This document shows, in pieces, positions 23,480-36,229 of a stretch of 64,000 nucleotides of DNA (positions within the stretch are counted from its first letter, which is position 1; the number at the start of each line of letters is the position of its first letter). Made by a program: the position numbers and the translations under genes. Below the pieces are notes generated by a model, which saw only the letters and a program-made list of their open reading frames with translations, had not been told where the DNA came from and made no database searches. The DNA lies in the NCBI RefSeq assembly GCF_021130785.1, contig NC_060211.1, positions 126,925,001 through 126,989,000 on the forward strand. Reading direction: 5' to 3'. This stretch comes from Homalodisca vitripennis (Eukaryota > Arthropoda > Insecta > Hemiptera > Cicadellidae).

Positions 23480-26400
23480 AAGAAGGAAGTTGTTCAATAC
23501 AAGCGTTGCCATCGTCATGGACATCCTAAAGCCTACTGCCAAGTGTTAAATATTCCCATTTTCATGATACAAAGGTTTGCAACTTTCAACAGTACTCTTC
23601 TTGCGTTTTGTGCTCTGGTGAGCTAACTAAAAATTTTGTCCTGTGTATAGAGAAATGCAAAATAAACAATTCCCTAACCTTAGAAAAAAGACTTTTGAAA
23701 TCAACCAGGATCATTCTGCACGAAACTACCCAACTTATGTAAACTAAAATCAATCCTTTCAAAATAGTGTAGTCACTGAAGGAGTCACCTTCGCTCAAGC
23801 TGTGAAAAATGATCACAAACATGGCAGTTTTCCTCCAAGGGAACAAAATTCTAAAGGACACATGGATGGATCTGAAGGTTGTCCAATATAATTCAAAAAT
23901 GTTTTGAACGATTAGAGAGTATTTTATCTAAATAAACAGAAGAGATAGAAACAAACAGTACGTTACTTAATTTGTTGACTGCTATTGTTTCTCGTATCAA
24001 ATTTAAATTTGCATGAAATTTACTTTGAAAATTCCAACGGCTTGACTTATCATAGTGAGGAGTCCCAGTTATTAATCACCCAACATAACTTAGACGTCTT
24101 ACTTATTTCAGAAACTCATTTCACCGACAAATTTTACTTCAAAATTCTTAACTACAAATTATAGTAATAATCATCCTGACAACACGGTCCATATAGGGGT
24201 CTTTAACAGTGTCATTTTATTTAAAGACACAACTAAAACTTCCCAGCTTTAGAGAGAATCGCCTTCAAACGTCCAGCAAGATTGGTTAGGTCCTGTTACA
24301 TTTTCAGCCGTTTATTGTCCCCCAGACATGTTATAATAACTAAATAACAATTTGAACAGTTTTTCTCTACATTAGGGAATAAATTTATAGTAGGAGGTGA
24401 TTACAACGCGAATCATCTAGAATGGGGTTCTCGATTAGGCATTCCTAGAAGACGACAACTATAAAGGTTCTAAATCATCATAATTTCAGTCATTTTTACA
24501 GGTGAACCTACATATTTGACAACTGATATGCGACAAATTCCAGATTTGTTAGAATTTTGTTACAAAAGGTATTATTGTATTGTATTGTATTCAAAACTAC
24601 ACAGCTATCAAGTCCTGCCTGATCTGTCTTCTAATAATTCGCCTATTATACTTAATATAAGCACAGAACTATTTTTAAACAGTAAAGTGAAATGTTATAC
24701 AACAAATTTACTAACTGGGTTCGAGTTTGTGATTCATTCAATGAAAAGTTTAATTTAAAAATCTAGTATAAAAGTGTTAAGAATTTAGAAAAAGCTACCC
24801 CCTACTTTAATAATTGTTTACTATGTTCTGCCAAAAAAGCTACACTTTACACCGTTCCTCAAAAGATGGAGTTATATTACCCTAATTACATCAAGAAAAA
24901 ATCACATAGAATAGAAGATTAAGATTAAGCAAAACAGTAGAGATTCATATGATAAGGCAAACTTCAACAGGCCAACTCAACATTCAAAAAGTGTTTGTTT
25001 AATTAAAAGAAACAGTAGTTTTAATAGTAAACACAATTTCTCACAGCGACTGAAGCTACAGATTATTCGTTATGGAAAGTACCAAAAGTAATTGAGCAAC
25101 ATAACATATCCATTTCCTTTAGTTTAAAACAGATGGAAACTGGGCGAAAAGTAATATTGAAAAGTCGGAGGCATTTTCAGATTATTTCTCAAATGTTTTT
25201 TTTTCAAACCAAATGACGTCTTTGTACACAACGATGAGTAAATAAACATGTATTTAGGAGTCTCCACTTTAACTCGATTTCCCATTACAAAAGTTAAACG
25301 GTAAATTTCATTTAGTTATAACTTACAATCTCAATCCTCGTAAGTCTCCTGGCTATGATTCTATTACCGAAAAAGTAATGAAAAAACTTCAAAAAAATGT
25401 ACATTCTTAACAGTCTTATTCAATCCCATACTGAGACTGGAACACATACCGTACCTGTTTAATTTAAAAGAGCCAAGTTAATTTGCCTTACCAAACCAGA
25501 GAATCCTCTCAACCAGCTGACCTGATACTGACTAATAAACCTCTTACCTATTATATCAAACTGTTTGAAAAGCTTATTCTGGGAAGACTATACACATTAA
25601 TCAATGAAAATTCTTTAGTAACTGATCAGAAGTTTGGTTTTTGGCAGAAAAATAGCGCAATAGAACAAGTCCAGTAGTTGAAACGATAAGGGATTGCTTA
25701 TCAAATAAAAGTGATTGTCCAGCTACCTCTTTAGATGTCAGTCAAGCTTTTATATGGTGTGGTATAATGTTTATTATACGAAATCAAGAAGTTTTTGCCC
25801 CATCAAATTTCCAATATTAAAATCATATCTTTCAAACCGATCTTCTCCAATAAAATAACAAGATGTTCTTACTCAGATACATTCAATACAATCGGGAGAT
25901 CCTCATGGAAATGTACTTGGTCCATTTTTATACCATATCACTGACCTCCCAGAAAATGAACATACTCAAATTGCAACTTTCGCAGATGAGACTGCAGTTT
26001 TGTCAGTCCATGAAGCTTGTGTTTGAAAATCTCATTAATTACAACAGAGATGCAAAAAAAATTGATTTTTAATTGCAAATGCAATTAAAAATTGATTTAA
26101 GACATGGAAAGTCAAAATTAACGAAATAAATCAGTTCGCATAAAGTTTAAATCAAAATTCTTTTCTTTCACATACATTGAATAACGTTAATTTTTCCACG
26201 TAACTGAAGTAAACTATCTAGGCATGCACTTATGTAGAAGGCTTACATGAAAATCTCACATTTTGCAGCTACGCTTAAAGACAAATAATTTTAAATGGCT
26301 ACTTCGATTGAAATCAAAACTTAGTTTGAAGAACAATTCACTATTATTTAAGACTATCCTAAAACTTGTATGAACATTATGGTGTACAGTTATGGGACAA

Positions 26401-26680
26401 AACAAGCAATTCAAATTTGGAGATACATCAACGGTATCAAACAAAATTGTTCAGACAAAATTGCAAAATCGACGTTACATCAAGATACGCATACAACCAA
26501 ACAGTCAAAGAAGAAATTTATTAAATTGAGTCTAATTAATTGTCTTTCAAAATTAAAAGATCTTTAAAACCATCTTGTAGTAAATGTTCTTGATATTTCT
26601 AAAACTGTTTACAGACTACACCGATGTACTATCCTGGAACTACTTCTTAGGTTCTTGAATTAATTACGTTAGTGTTAACA
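23480..26680 (+). pseudogene. Jockey-like LINE, decayed full-length-type copy
   Basis: Frame-broken but ordered domains are readable. Near 23490 is a gag-type CCHC knuckle (RCHRHGHPKAYC). Near 24100 is an apurinic endonuclease start (LDVLLISETHFTDK), with IVGGDYNANHLEWGSRLG at about 24390. Reverse transcriptase follows at 25330-26000 (SPGYDSITEK, KLFEKLILGRLYTLI, ATSLDVSQAFIW, GNVLGPFLYHITDLP, ATFADETAVL). The active-site YADD equivalent is altered to FADE, and many stops and shifts are present. Dead copy. Confidence 0.8.
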
Positions 26681-29266
26681 TCTAACTCAACTTTAATTGT
26701 TAATGTTGTTTCTGTTTAAAATATTTATTGATTGTTCCTCTTAAATTTAACAGATTGATTGAAATCATCTTAAATAACTGTTGTAAAACAAGTTTTAGTT
26801 GGACCATTGGTTGCTTCCATGGAGTATTCCAGGAAACAGGTGATAACATTGATGAAACTATTCAGTGATAGACCTGTTCTCTAGGACCAAAACCTGCCAG
26901 ATTTTAAGGACAAATACGAAAGAAGAATTAATTTACATTTGGGGGAATTTAAAGTAAATAAGGGATATGTACAAAGTAAAATAAGAAATTTAATTTCAGA
27001 TTAACAGGAAAACAAAATAATGAAAAAATAGCACAGAATTAGATAAAACCCAAAAGGATTGCTCTTGAATAATTTCAGGTTTACGTTCTAACTAACATTT
27101 CTAACTACCTGCTGCAAGCACGACATACTCCAAAGTCATTACCGGAACTTAATTTGTGAATGCCTTTTATCTCTTTGTGTCGTCAACAGGTTCAAATAAA
27201 ACTCAGAATGAATAAGTATCTTGTCTGGCAAAAAATATCATCAACAAATGTCATTGACAAAATATTACATACAAATATCTGTAACATCCGGTGTAAAGCG
27301 TCTTTTTGGAATATGCGCATAATGAAAATGATAAAATACTTGTATGTGTTTTAGATGATAATTTATAATATCTCTTGTAGAAGATATTTTTTCCACAGAA
27401 TCCCAAGTAAATTCATCACAGAAAATTGAATGAAGTATAACTGGAACAGAAAAGTCAGTATAATCGTGTAAGGTGATTCCGACTCGCTACATCCATCTTT
27501 ATTAGTTTTGTGTAAAAAGCGTGCCATTTGGATGTATTTAAATGGAAATAGTTTCTTTGGAATAAGTAATAAAAAAAACTAGTAACATATTTAACCTTTA
27601 TTTGCTACATTAAAGATATTCCAAAATATTGCTTATATTTCTTCTATTCAGTGGTATAAAATATCAAGCTTAATAGTTACAATAAGTGTTTGCGGCATCT
27701 CTTCAATGGTTCGAGCAGGAACTGCGTCTTATTAACCATGACCAGGCATGACGACTGCATTGGTTTCCTTCACGAAAGGGTCAGGACACAATACACATTA
27801 AAATTTTTCTTAGAAGTATTGCCTGATGTTCTTGAATAAGTAAGTATTCTTTACTGTCTCTTGTTATCATTTCTGAGACCTTCTATTTGAAAGATATTGT
27901 GTACAAACCCATTTACAACAATATCTGCTAAGAGTTCACCATGCCTTTTGAGCATAATGAACTCAAGTGGTTATACTGAGTTACTTGGAAAACTGTACTA
28001 ACAATATTTTTTCAGAAAATGCAATCAGTCTTGTACTTTGACATTTTCACTTAGTTACATAATGATTTACATGTGTTGTTAGTTTTGATTTTCTTATGCA
28101 GTCAATTAATACTGTCAATAGGAAGAGACTAAGCCTCGGTTTATTTTTAAAAGCCCCATCACAAGCAAATACTGTGTGACCTTCTGAATATCAGGACAGC
28201 TTTAAATTTCAATAAACAGGTGGATTGCTCAGTCAGTTTCTATTTTTGTTTTTGTTTTATGCTCTATGGTTTGCAGCTGCTTGATGGCTTCTAACCCCTA
28301 CTTATAATAATGAAAACCGGTATTTATACGTCATTATTGATGTTTATACATTAAGGGGAAACAGAATTTTCTTATTCTCTATATCCTCCTGAGAACTTTA
28401 AGTTACTTTGTCTAATTAAGTGTTTATAATAAAAATGCTTTTAATTTTAACAATAACATTTCTTCCCATAATATAATATACAATATATAACAGCTTGCAA
28501 TAATGGGCTTATTTGCCCAATGTTGGCCAATCTGTTATTTTCTAAGCAAATTTGTTTGTTTACATTGGAAGGATTTTTTGTAGTCAAAATATTGGTTAAT
28601 AATCTCTATTCTGAATTTTTGTTGAATTTAGAACGAATTGTTCACTCGGATATGTGGCTCGTAGTGCCCAATATAAATAGTGTACTCTTGACACTCAAAA
28701 ATGTGGAACTTATGATTTTATATTTACAATGAGGGATATGTACAGAAGTTAGAATTGAAAAAAGGAACACGAAAATGACCAAAATAGGAATGCAGTAATA
28801 GAGACGTCACTTTTACCTTAACATATAACATTTTTTTATAATAGTTATTACTAATGGTTATTATTATGATCATTATTAATGAATAAGTAATTAAACATTA
28901 ATAATATGAGTACGGTTGGAATTATTAGCAAGATTTATTGGCTTACAAGTTCAGGAAAAATGGGATCTGATGTTGTTAAAGATAATAGTGTAACAAGAAA
29001 GAGTTATTTTTTATGAGAAATCTGTTATTCAAACAGCCACCAGAGTTCAGGATCATATATGTTTACTCACGCTGAAAGTCAAATTCAGACTAGACACACG
29101 TCGGTAGTTATCAAACTCAATAGTTTATCATTGGAAGGAAGTTAGATAGTGTAATGTTGTCGTTTTCTCAATGACGACTATATTTCTGACATAAAAATAT
29201 TCCTTAAACAACAAATATTTCAGAACTAAAGTAATTTTAGGAATGATTAGAAATTACAATTACTAC
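26681..29266. other. Nothing identified
   Basis: AT-rich DNA between a dead LINE and the mariner copy. The 3' end of the LINE could extend into it. Short open frames here have no recognisable motif. Confidence 0.5.
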
Positions 29267-30528
29267 AGTAAGTTCATACCAAACTCCCCCACTACAACCA
29301 ACGCCGTTGCCGGCTCCAATCCATCAGTCGTAGCCGAGCTACGGGCGAGTAAAGATGGCCGCTACGATCAATTCTCCCGCCAGTTGTGAGTTGCGAAGTG
29401 TGATTCGTTTCCTTCAAGCTGAAGGATGTAGTGCTGCTGAAATCCATCGCAGAATGAGTGTTGTGTATGGTGAACACTGTATGAGTGATAGCGCGATAAG
29501 AAAATGGTGTAGGCTATTTGCTGAAGGTCGAACAGACGTCCATGACGAAGGCGGTCAAGGACGCAAGTCGGTCGCTACTGCAAGTTTGGTTGAACGAGTT
29601 GACCAAGCGATCCGGGAGAAACGGAGGTTTACAATTGATGAACTTTCTACCGAATTTCCAGCCATTTCAAGGTCTTCCTTGTACAAGATTGTGACCACCG
29701 AGCTAGGGTACCGAAAATTGTGTGCCCGTTGGGTACCCAAAATGTTGAGTGAGGATCACAAAACGAAGCGAATGGCGTCAGCCCTAACTTTTCTGACGCG
29801 ATATGACAACGAGAAAGACAGTTTTTTAAAGTCTATTGTTACTGGGGATGAAACTTGGGTCCTGTATGAAAATCCAGAAACCAAGGAACAATCAAAGCAA
29901 TGGATGCACACTCACTCCCCTAGCAAGCCCAAAAAATTCAAGCAGACTTTGACCAAAAGGAAAACAATGGCTACAGTGTTTTGGGACCAAAAAGGTGTGC
30001 TTCTGGTTGAGTTCATGCAACAGGGAACAACGATAACAAAGGAATCATACTGTGAGACTCTACATCGCCTCCGGAGAGCAATACAAAACAAACGGAGAGG
30101 AATGCTGTCATCCGGCGTGGTCCTGATCCACGATAATGCACGACCGCATAGTGCCAATGTCACAAAACAACTTCTGCAAAAGTTCAAATGGGAAGTTTTC
30201 GACCATCCGCCGTATAGTCCTGACTTGGCGCCCAGTGACTATCACCTCTTTCGAGAAATGAAGGCGTGGTTAGGTGGACGACGCTTCGCTGACAACGAAG
30301 AGCTTCAAGCAACTGTAAGGGTCTACCTGAGCTCACTGGCGGCAGACTTCTTCGAGGAGGGTATAGGAAAGCTTGTCTCTCGCTACGACAAGTGCCTCAA
30401 CATTTTTGGTGACTACGTAGAAAAATAAGTAAGAAATTACGAATCTTTTGGTAATAAAATCATCTTTTTATCTCAATGTGTTTATTATTTATGGCCTATC
30501 GGAACTTGAAAAAAAAAAACAGCCCTCG
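29267..30528 (+). mobile_element. mariner element with intact transposase but no clear left end
   Basis: The right end reads, on the minus strand, TACGAGGGCTG (TA target plus terminal repeat), followed by a T run and CAAGTTCCGATAGG. The matching left terminal repeat is not found upstream of the 5' UTR; similarity seems to begin about 29267 (AGTAAGTTC). The copy therefore looks 5'-truncated by about 20-30 bp. GC content and codon use differ sharply from the surrounding AT-rich DNA, a sign of a young or horizontally acquired element. Confidence 0.85.
29355..30428 (+). CDS. mariner transposase, intact, DD34D
   Basis: A 357-residue uninterrupted frame. The N-terminal half (about 1-115) has the paired helix-turn-helix DNA-binding region (SVIRFLQAEGCSAAEIHRRM, SAIRKWCRLFAEGRTDVHDE, then FTIDELSTEFPAISRSSLYK). 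A linker with WVPKMLSEDHKTKRM follows, the mariner WVPHEL-type motif. The catalytic domain has the three Asp residues in VTGDETWV, VLIHDNARPH and YSPDLAPSDYHLF, with 34 residues between the second and third, the mariner DD34D signature. The start ATGGCCGC has a good initiation context, and the length is slightly above the usual 345. The enzyme cuts and pastes at TA. With the left terminal repeat apparently missing this copy may not move itself, but its protein could act on other copies. Confidence 0.95.
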   Translation: MAATINSPASCELRSVIRFLQAEGCSAAEIHRRMSVVYGEHCMSDSAIRKWCRLFAEGRTDVHDEGGQGRKSVATASLVERVDQAIREKRRFTIDELSTEFPAISRSSLYKIVTTELGYRKLCARWVPKMLSEDHKTKRMASALTFLTRYDNEKDSFLKSIVTGDETWVLYENPETKEQSKQWMHTHSPSKPKKFKQTLTKRKTMATVFWDQKGVLLVEFMQQGTTITKESYCETLHRLRRAIQNKRRGMLSSGVVLIHDNARPHSANVTKQLLQKFKWEVFDHPPYSPDLAPSDYHLFREMKAWLGGRRFADNEELQATVRVYLSSLAADFFEEGIGKLVSRYDKCLNIFGDYVEK

Positions 30529-31589
30529 TATATACAATTTGTTCACTATTACTCTAACTTTATTCTAAAGAATGGAAATGGACAAAAGATCATTACGAAT
30601 TACAAACACCTATGCACATGTTTAGAAACCTTGGACTATTTTTGAAATGATCAAACAATTTTTTCCGGCTAATGGATCTGTAAAATGAATGGAAGCAGTG
30701 TTATTAATAAATTATCAGTCGGCTCTGAACGGGTGGTGTATTTATACTTCGAGAACATTTAACGTTGTAAAGTCTAAATATTCTTCGACTGAAAAGCTGT
30801 TTATTTGGTTTTCACTGTAACAAAACCATCAATAATTTGTATGGCAAACGTTTATTTTGCACACCGCTTCTACGGATTTTAAAATAAAAAGGGAGATACC
30901 TAAAATACTTTAAAATGATTAGGGTGCTAGGTTATCAAACTCAGTATTAGTCACTATATTTTCTTACTACGGAATATATATACGAGGATTTTATCATTTA
31001 TCTACATATACCTATCACGACTGTCTAACAAGAGTTTTGAGTTGACAAAAGGAGATCTCTTGCAACAACTCCGTTTTAATGAAATACTGATAAAACGGGA
31101 ACAAAAACAGAAATATACTGCTCAGGATGTTTTTGTGTTATTGCGTAGGTGTGATATCGCGTAGTAAATGGGTGGTCTGAAAAGAAGAAGCTACTAGAGG
31201 CTTCTATCCGCTTTTAAAGGCAAAAGACCTCATAAACGAGGGAAATATCTTATTTTTGGAAAATAATGAACGTGATACCAAAAACATTGTAATGAATTTC
31301 TTAAAATGCTTCATAAAGTTCACCTTAGTATGTCAGCAATGAACTCTAGCCAGTACATGTATAGATTGCTACAGTTTTGTAAGAGATTGTACGCCATTTA
31401 AAACTAACAGAACTAAACAACTAGTTCACAATGTATAGATATTTTAAATTATCTGTGACCACAAACACAGAAATCTGCAAAAAAAGTTTAAGATAAAGTA
31501 ATGAATAACAAAAGGATTTATTTAATAACTTCGTGTTCGGTGTAAATTAAATAAGAATACTTTTAAATCAGCCGCTCACTTAAATCTTC
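30529..31589. other. Nothing identified
   Basis: AT-rich DNA without recognisable exon, repeat end or RNA. Confidence 0.5.
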
Positions 31590-32890
31590 TTCTTCCACGA
31601 GGCTGTCTATTGCCATGCATTTAAGCGTCAAGGGCCTTTTGCACGCCCCGGAAGCACACAATGAGGCCGACTAGTGTACGGTTTTATCAGTACTACAAAC
31701 GGCCAAAAACAACCGATTAAGTCCTCCTGAGGAAATTCACCACACTTGTCCAAACTACCAGAGATGGCATGCAACTGTTCATCAGTTTTCTACTGTTCGT
31801 CACACGTTCTACAGAGTGGATCCTCCAAAGGCATACCGACTCTGTGTAGATGCTTTCTCAGGTGACCATGTTCCGTAATCAGAATCATAAACCGAGCAAA
31901 TACCAATCTACTTAGTGAGAGAAGGTCAGACACCACCCTAGGGAAGGTGACTGTAGGACCACTCTGCTTATTGTCAAACCCGGATGCAGCCTCCACCAAC
32001 TCTCGTGTTCAGTGCAAACTGATATCAAGACAGTTTTCAAGGATTCACAACTAGGCATGTCACACCACAGACCGTTTGAGATCTCATCATATTGGATGCT
32101 GAGCCCAAGTTGGCCAATACTCGTTCCCAGGAATATCCTTAAGACCAGTCACCCAACAAACAGTCATATTCTTGATCCTGGCAAAGGAAAAAACGACTTT
32201 TTAGCAATCCCAGACAATTTTCGAGTTGAATACATAAGAGTCTAATCCTTGTAGTGCTGCCTGACTATCCGTGTAAATGCTAATCGTCTTACTCCTGTAT
32301 CGCAGATGAAGATTCTCAAGAGCACACTCCACAATGACTATTACTTCTGCCTAAGACTGTGGGATAGGGACACATAGGGATCACCAACTCTCTACATGGT
32401 ATCACCCCCACAAATCCAGCGCCTGTGCCACTTTTTGTTTTAGAGCCGTCCGTAAACCATTCAACCTCCGCTGCAGGAAGCGGTTTCTTTCCTTCCTGGT
32501 CGGTACAATCCAAAATGGTTTGTCAAAGGAAATTTTTTGGCATCTGATCAGAGATAATGTGCAGATCATTCCCCTGAATAAGGATGCTTATTATGGAGTG
32601 CATGTCTGTGAGCAACGCCTTTATCCAGTCACATATTTGACCATCAATAACACGGGTCAAGACCGCATTGATGATCGCCTGAGTGCCTGCAGTGTGAGTG
32701 CGTGTCAAAAGCTTCTTCGGTGTCCAGAAAGACACATATGGCTACTTCTTTTGCTGCCAGCGTCTTCTGAATCCTGCACACCAGTTGATGAAGGGTTAAG
32801 TCACATGATCTTCCTGGAGTGTGTGCATGATGATTTGGATATAGATGGTGCTCCAAGAATGCTTCGTTTACGACTTTGAGGATTGAGGAT
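31590..32890 (-). pseudogene. RNase H-bearing LINE (I/R1/LOA-type), decayed
   Basis: Read on the minus strand in order: reverse transcriptase (HHAHTPGRSCDLTLHQLVCR, KEVAICVFLDTEEAFD at 32856-32650, then more RT in another frame), RNase H (EWFTDGSKTKSGTGAGFVG at about 32470-32400), and the C-terminal HLRKHLHRVG-MPLEDPLCRTC near 31860-31800. The domain order is that of non-LTR elements with a C-terminal RNase H and CCHC-like tail. Frameshifts and stops separate the parts. Confidence 0.8.
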
Positions 32891-33005
32891 CACCTGAAAT
32901 AAGGTAAGCCGATCCCCTAGACCTCCAATGGAATCCTAGTAATATGTTTATAATAAATAGTTTAGGAATTTATTGTATTTATTATAAAAAAGTCATGTAT
33001 AAATA

Positions 33006-33376
33006 CAGCGCAGTCTCTATAATCCGGCCGTGCGCTACTGTAATACGGCACGTCCAGTAATCCGGCACTGTGCAAGCGATGACGGGTCGGGTGAATGCCA
33101 AATTTTTTGTACTGTATCCTTCCGTTGTTTATTTCACAGCCAGATGAGGCATACTGTACTGTTTGTTTATTACGTTGTATTGTGTATTTAGTTATTTTCC
33201 TATTGTACTTTTGCGTTCTACTTATGTTAAACTATACTTTAACTGGTTTCTAATAAATTTCAATGTACATTTGTATGTTTTTCGTACGTTTTTACCCATA
33301 CATCCATTTATCCGGCAATTTTGGTAATCCGACACTACCAATCCCGATATACTGCCGGATTAGCGAGATTGCACTG
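33006..33376. mobile_element. pogo/Tigger-like MITE, 371 bp
   Basis: TA lies at 33004-33005 and 33377-33378. Inverted ends are CAGCGCAGTCTC-TATAATCCGGC and, at the far end, CAGTGCAATCTC-GCTAATCCGGC. Internal CCGGCA copies repeat near both ends. The CAGTG-type ends with TA target are those of Tc1/mariner-pogo elements. No coding frame. Confidence 0.8.
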
Positions 33377-33378
33377 TA

Positions 33379-34335
33379 ATATTAAAATAAAATTGATGAA
33401 GGTTCACGTCTCCGTCAAAGTCTGGGCTGTAATCAACTTAGGTAGTGGACAGGCCGGCGCGGCTTGAGTATGGTTTTCCGATTAAAACTTACTGTAACCA
33501 CAGCGATGCTGTCATTCCTTACAAATTAAATAGATATGTCAGTCATTTAATAATAGCTTTCCTCTTTAGGATAACAGATATTTGAGTATAATGTGTAGTA
33601 TTCAAAGTTTGTTGACACCTCTGTTACATATAATATTAGACCTATACATTTATAAAGTAGTAACGTCTACCATTCTATACCAACACGTTAAAACCGACTA
33701 ACATGCTATCATGAATGAAACAAAAATATTTTTTCATAACAATAAGGGATCAGAAATACTAATGTACCAATTGATTCAAAATCTTAAAGAAGAAATCTGG
33801 AAAGTAAAAAAGGTTATATATATTTTAGGTCTTTTTTAGGTATTTTTAGGCTTTTGCCTCTAATATATAAAAACTACATTCGAAGTTTAACTTTATTGGA
33901 TTACAAGATAATGCTCTAAATTAGTTTACTAGTTATATAGATAATAATTTGCAAACAAATAGTATCAATGTGTCGTTTCTGGCTGAATATTATCTAAGAT
34001 TACAATTGGCTTGTGCCTTTACGCCATCTCCAAGCGTTCAGTAATCTGAAAGCCATGTCGTAGGTTTGATTACTGAAATCTTTGATCGACACCTTTCTGA
34101 AGAGATCCAGTAAGATCTAAACACAGTACCAGTAATAGAACAACCATGTATCTTTTCACTGTTTTTCCATTCCGTGCGGTGTCAATAACTTTTGGAATGT
34201 AAGAAATGGTTCCAAACAATTTATTCTGTAATAACAGTACACTCAGTCAGCGCTAAACCCCTATTTATGATTATCAGTACAGTAGTACCAGTACAGATAT
34301 AACATGAGTTTACAATTAATAAGATCTTCAAAATA
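33379..34335. other. Nothing identified
   Basis: AT-rich DNA with no recognisable feature. Confidence 0.45.
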
Positions 34336-34339
34336 AAAA

Positions 34340-35170
34340 GTTATTTTGCAAGCAATAAGACAGAAATGTGTACAATCTACAAGGACTATATGTGCGTTTT
34401 CACAGATGGCTCAAAAACAAAAGATGGTACAGGCTCTGCATGATATATTCCGCTGCTCATTATTACTAGTTAAACATATATTCATCGAGTTATACAGCAG
34501 AACTAACAGCAATTTTACAATGACTGAATGTATAATTCATTTATACTACTGATTGTGTTATATTAACAGATTTGCAAGTACTAGTAAGCGTTACAGAAAA
34601 CAGCTTCGAAGGACTATCGAAACAAAATCTAGTCTTCTCAATAATATTCGATATATTAGAATTGAAGAAAATATCACCCTACATTGGTTCCAAGTCAAGT
34701 ATTGGTATAGGTATTGCAGGTAATAAAAATTGACATATTAGCACGTGATAATCAAAGATGGCATTAAAATTGAACGATTGCACATTTCCATAGACAATTT
34801 CAAAGCATACCAAAAACAATTATACTTCTCAAAATTTAGCTATCTGTTTATAGAAGTAAATAATGCCCGATGGTATAAACAGGTTGTTCAATCGATGCAA
34901 AAATATATGGTTCAAAAATTTGAAATGAAAATGTTGGAAATAATCAAATTCTAAGATTAAGATTTGGTCACGCCCATATAAGTAAAAACCTAGTTACTAT
35001 TGGTTAATACTTCACTCCATTATGTTTGAGATGTACTTCAGGCCATAGTGAGACTTTGGAACAATTTTACGTGCCTTATTTATGACCATGCTAGAAGCAA
35101 AGGTTTAAAACTAATTAAGAATAAATGTGGGATGAACTTTTAAAACTTATCTAAAATTCTTCAGTCAAGA
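34340..35170 (+). pseudogene. RNase H and C-terminal part of a decayed LINE
   Basis: The plus strand reads VFTDGSKTKDGTGSA at about 34400, the first RNase H Asp motif. Near 34700 it reads IGIGIAGN and then ADILARD-like residues, the last RNase H motif. Near 34950-35080 it reads LRLRFGHAHISKNL and CLRCTSGHSETLEQF, the LINE C-terminal tail. Several stops are present. The related copy at 31.6 kb lies on the opposite strand. Confidence 0.7.
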
Positions 35171-36068
35171 GATTTCTTAAGAATTACTTGAAATTTTAAG
35201 TTAATTTAGAAAAATTATATAAAAAATAACATTGTTGAAATAACATAAATGTAACCGGGATAAGATGATTCATCCAAGGCCCTCCTTTTTCAGAGTAGGA
35301 ATGCCTGATGGACCCTTGGCGAGAAGTTGTCCTAAATTTTTACCAGACGTAAGAACTTACGTCAATAGTCAAGTAGGACGATGAGGCGGAATGGGATTTC
35401 CCGTAGCCTATTAGCCCGGAGCAAACAATTTGAGAAGAGAAAACTGTTTACATGTATTTATCATAGCTTTGGTAATTCAGCATGATGTCAATCTGTTCTT
35501 CGGCCATAGCCTCTGGCACGTACATGCCATTACAAGGAATTTCTAGTGTGAGCCAGTCTCTAATTTCTTGTTTTTTTTTCGATGTCGGAGCCTTATCTGC
35601 CTAGGCGTTATGATATGATGCGTTATTTATTAACACTACACTTATTAGTTCCCAATATTGTTTTTTCCCTTTAAAAATATTTCTTAATTCATGTTAGAGC
35701 ATTTGGAACAAATCCAGTTTCTCTTCCTGCATGTATTATTGTTAACATGTATCTCTTTGATATAAGAACTCGAACACCTTCACTTGATTCATCTGATCAT
35801 AACCGAGATTTGACATGAGTAGAAAAAAACACGTCTCATCGAGAAACTTTGTTTTGCTCTCTGTAAAGTTTTATTGATCTTAAATATGCTATTCTTTTTT
35901 CAATTTGGACAATGTTCACACTTGGTTTCCACTCAGAATGTACAGAGTAGGGCCCATGCAGTACTATTAAGTTATCAATTTTCGGAATTTGGCAACGTAT
36001 ACAGTTTTAATTGTACATTTATATACCCTAAATCATTGCACATAAAGCATCAGTAAAATTAATTAGGT
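35171..36068. other. Nothing firm; possible decayed repeat at 35270-35600
   Basis: A less AT-rich patch at 35270-35600 resembles degraded retroelement sequence, but no domain could be read. Confidence 0.35.
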
Positions 36069-36226
36069 TATGTATAACACAATATGAATAAACCTTTAAC
36101 ACTTTTTAAACTTTTATTTACCTTATTTTGTACCTGAAGATGAAATCACAGATTTCGAAATGTACATCGTAAGAAAAATAAAAGTTTAAAAAGTGTTAAA
36201 GATTTATTCATATTGTGTTATACATA
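36069..36226. repeat. Near-perfect palindrome enclosing a hammerhead core
   Basis: Arms 36069-36119 and 36176-36226 are inverted copies over 51 bp with one mismatch (C versus T). The 56-bp centre holds the hammerhead-like core. The transcript would fold into one long hairpin, of which the arms extend ribozyme stem I. Both outer flanks are plain AT-rich DNA. Confidence 0.92.
36120..36183 (+). ncRNA. Hammerhead ribozyme candidate, type I, Penelope-like
   Basis: The core bases occur in order: CUGAAGA (36134-36140) fits C3-U4-G5-A6-N7-G8-A9. Stem II is GAAAUC/GAUUUC with an ACA loop (36142-36156). GAA plus A15.1 lie at 36157-36160. A very short palindromic stem III follows (AUG-UA-CAU), with U16.1 at 36167 and C17 at 36168, so cleavage is predicted after 36168. 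Stem I starts G-C, U-A, A-U. A three-base stem III with a two-base loop is too small to close alone, but minimal hammerheads of this form in Penelope-like elements are known to work as dimers. No reverse transcriptase of that class is seen nearby. Confidence 0.65.
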
Positions 36227-36229
36227 TTT

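Noticed and set aside
29292..30187. Minus-strand open frames of 61-91 codons
   Set aside because: Antisense to the mariner transposase.
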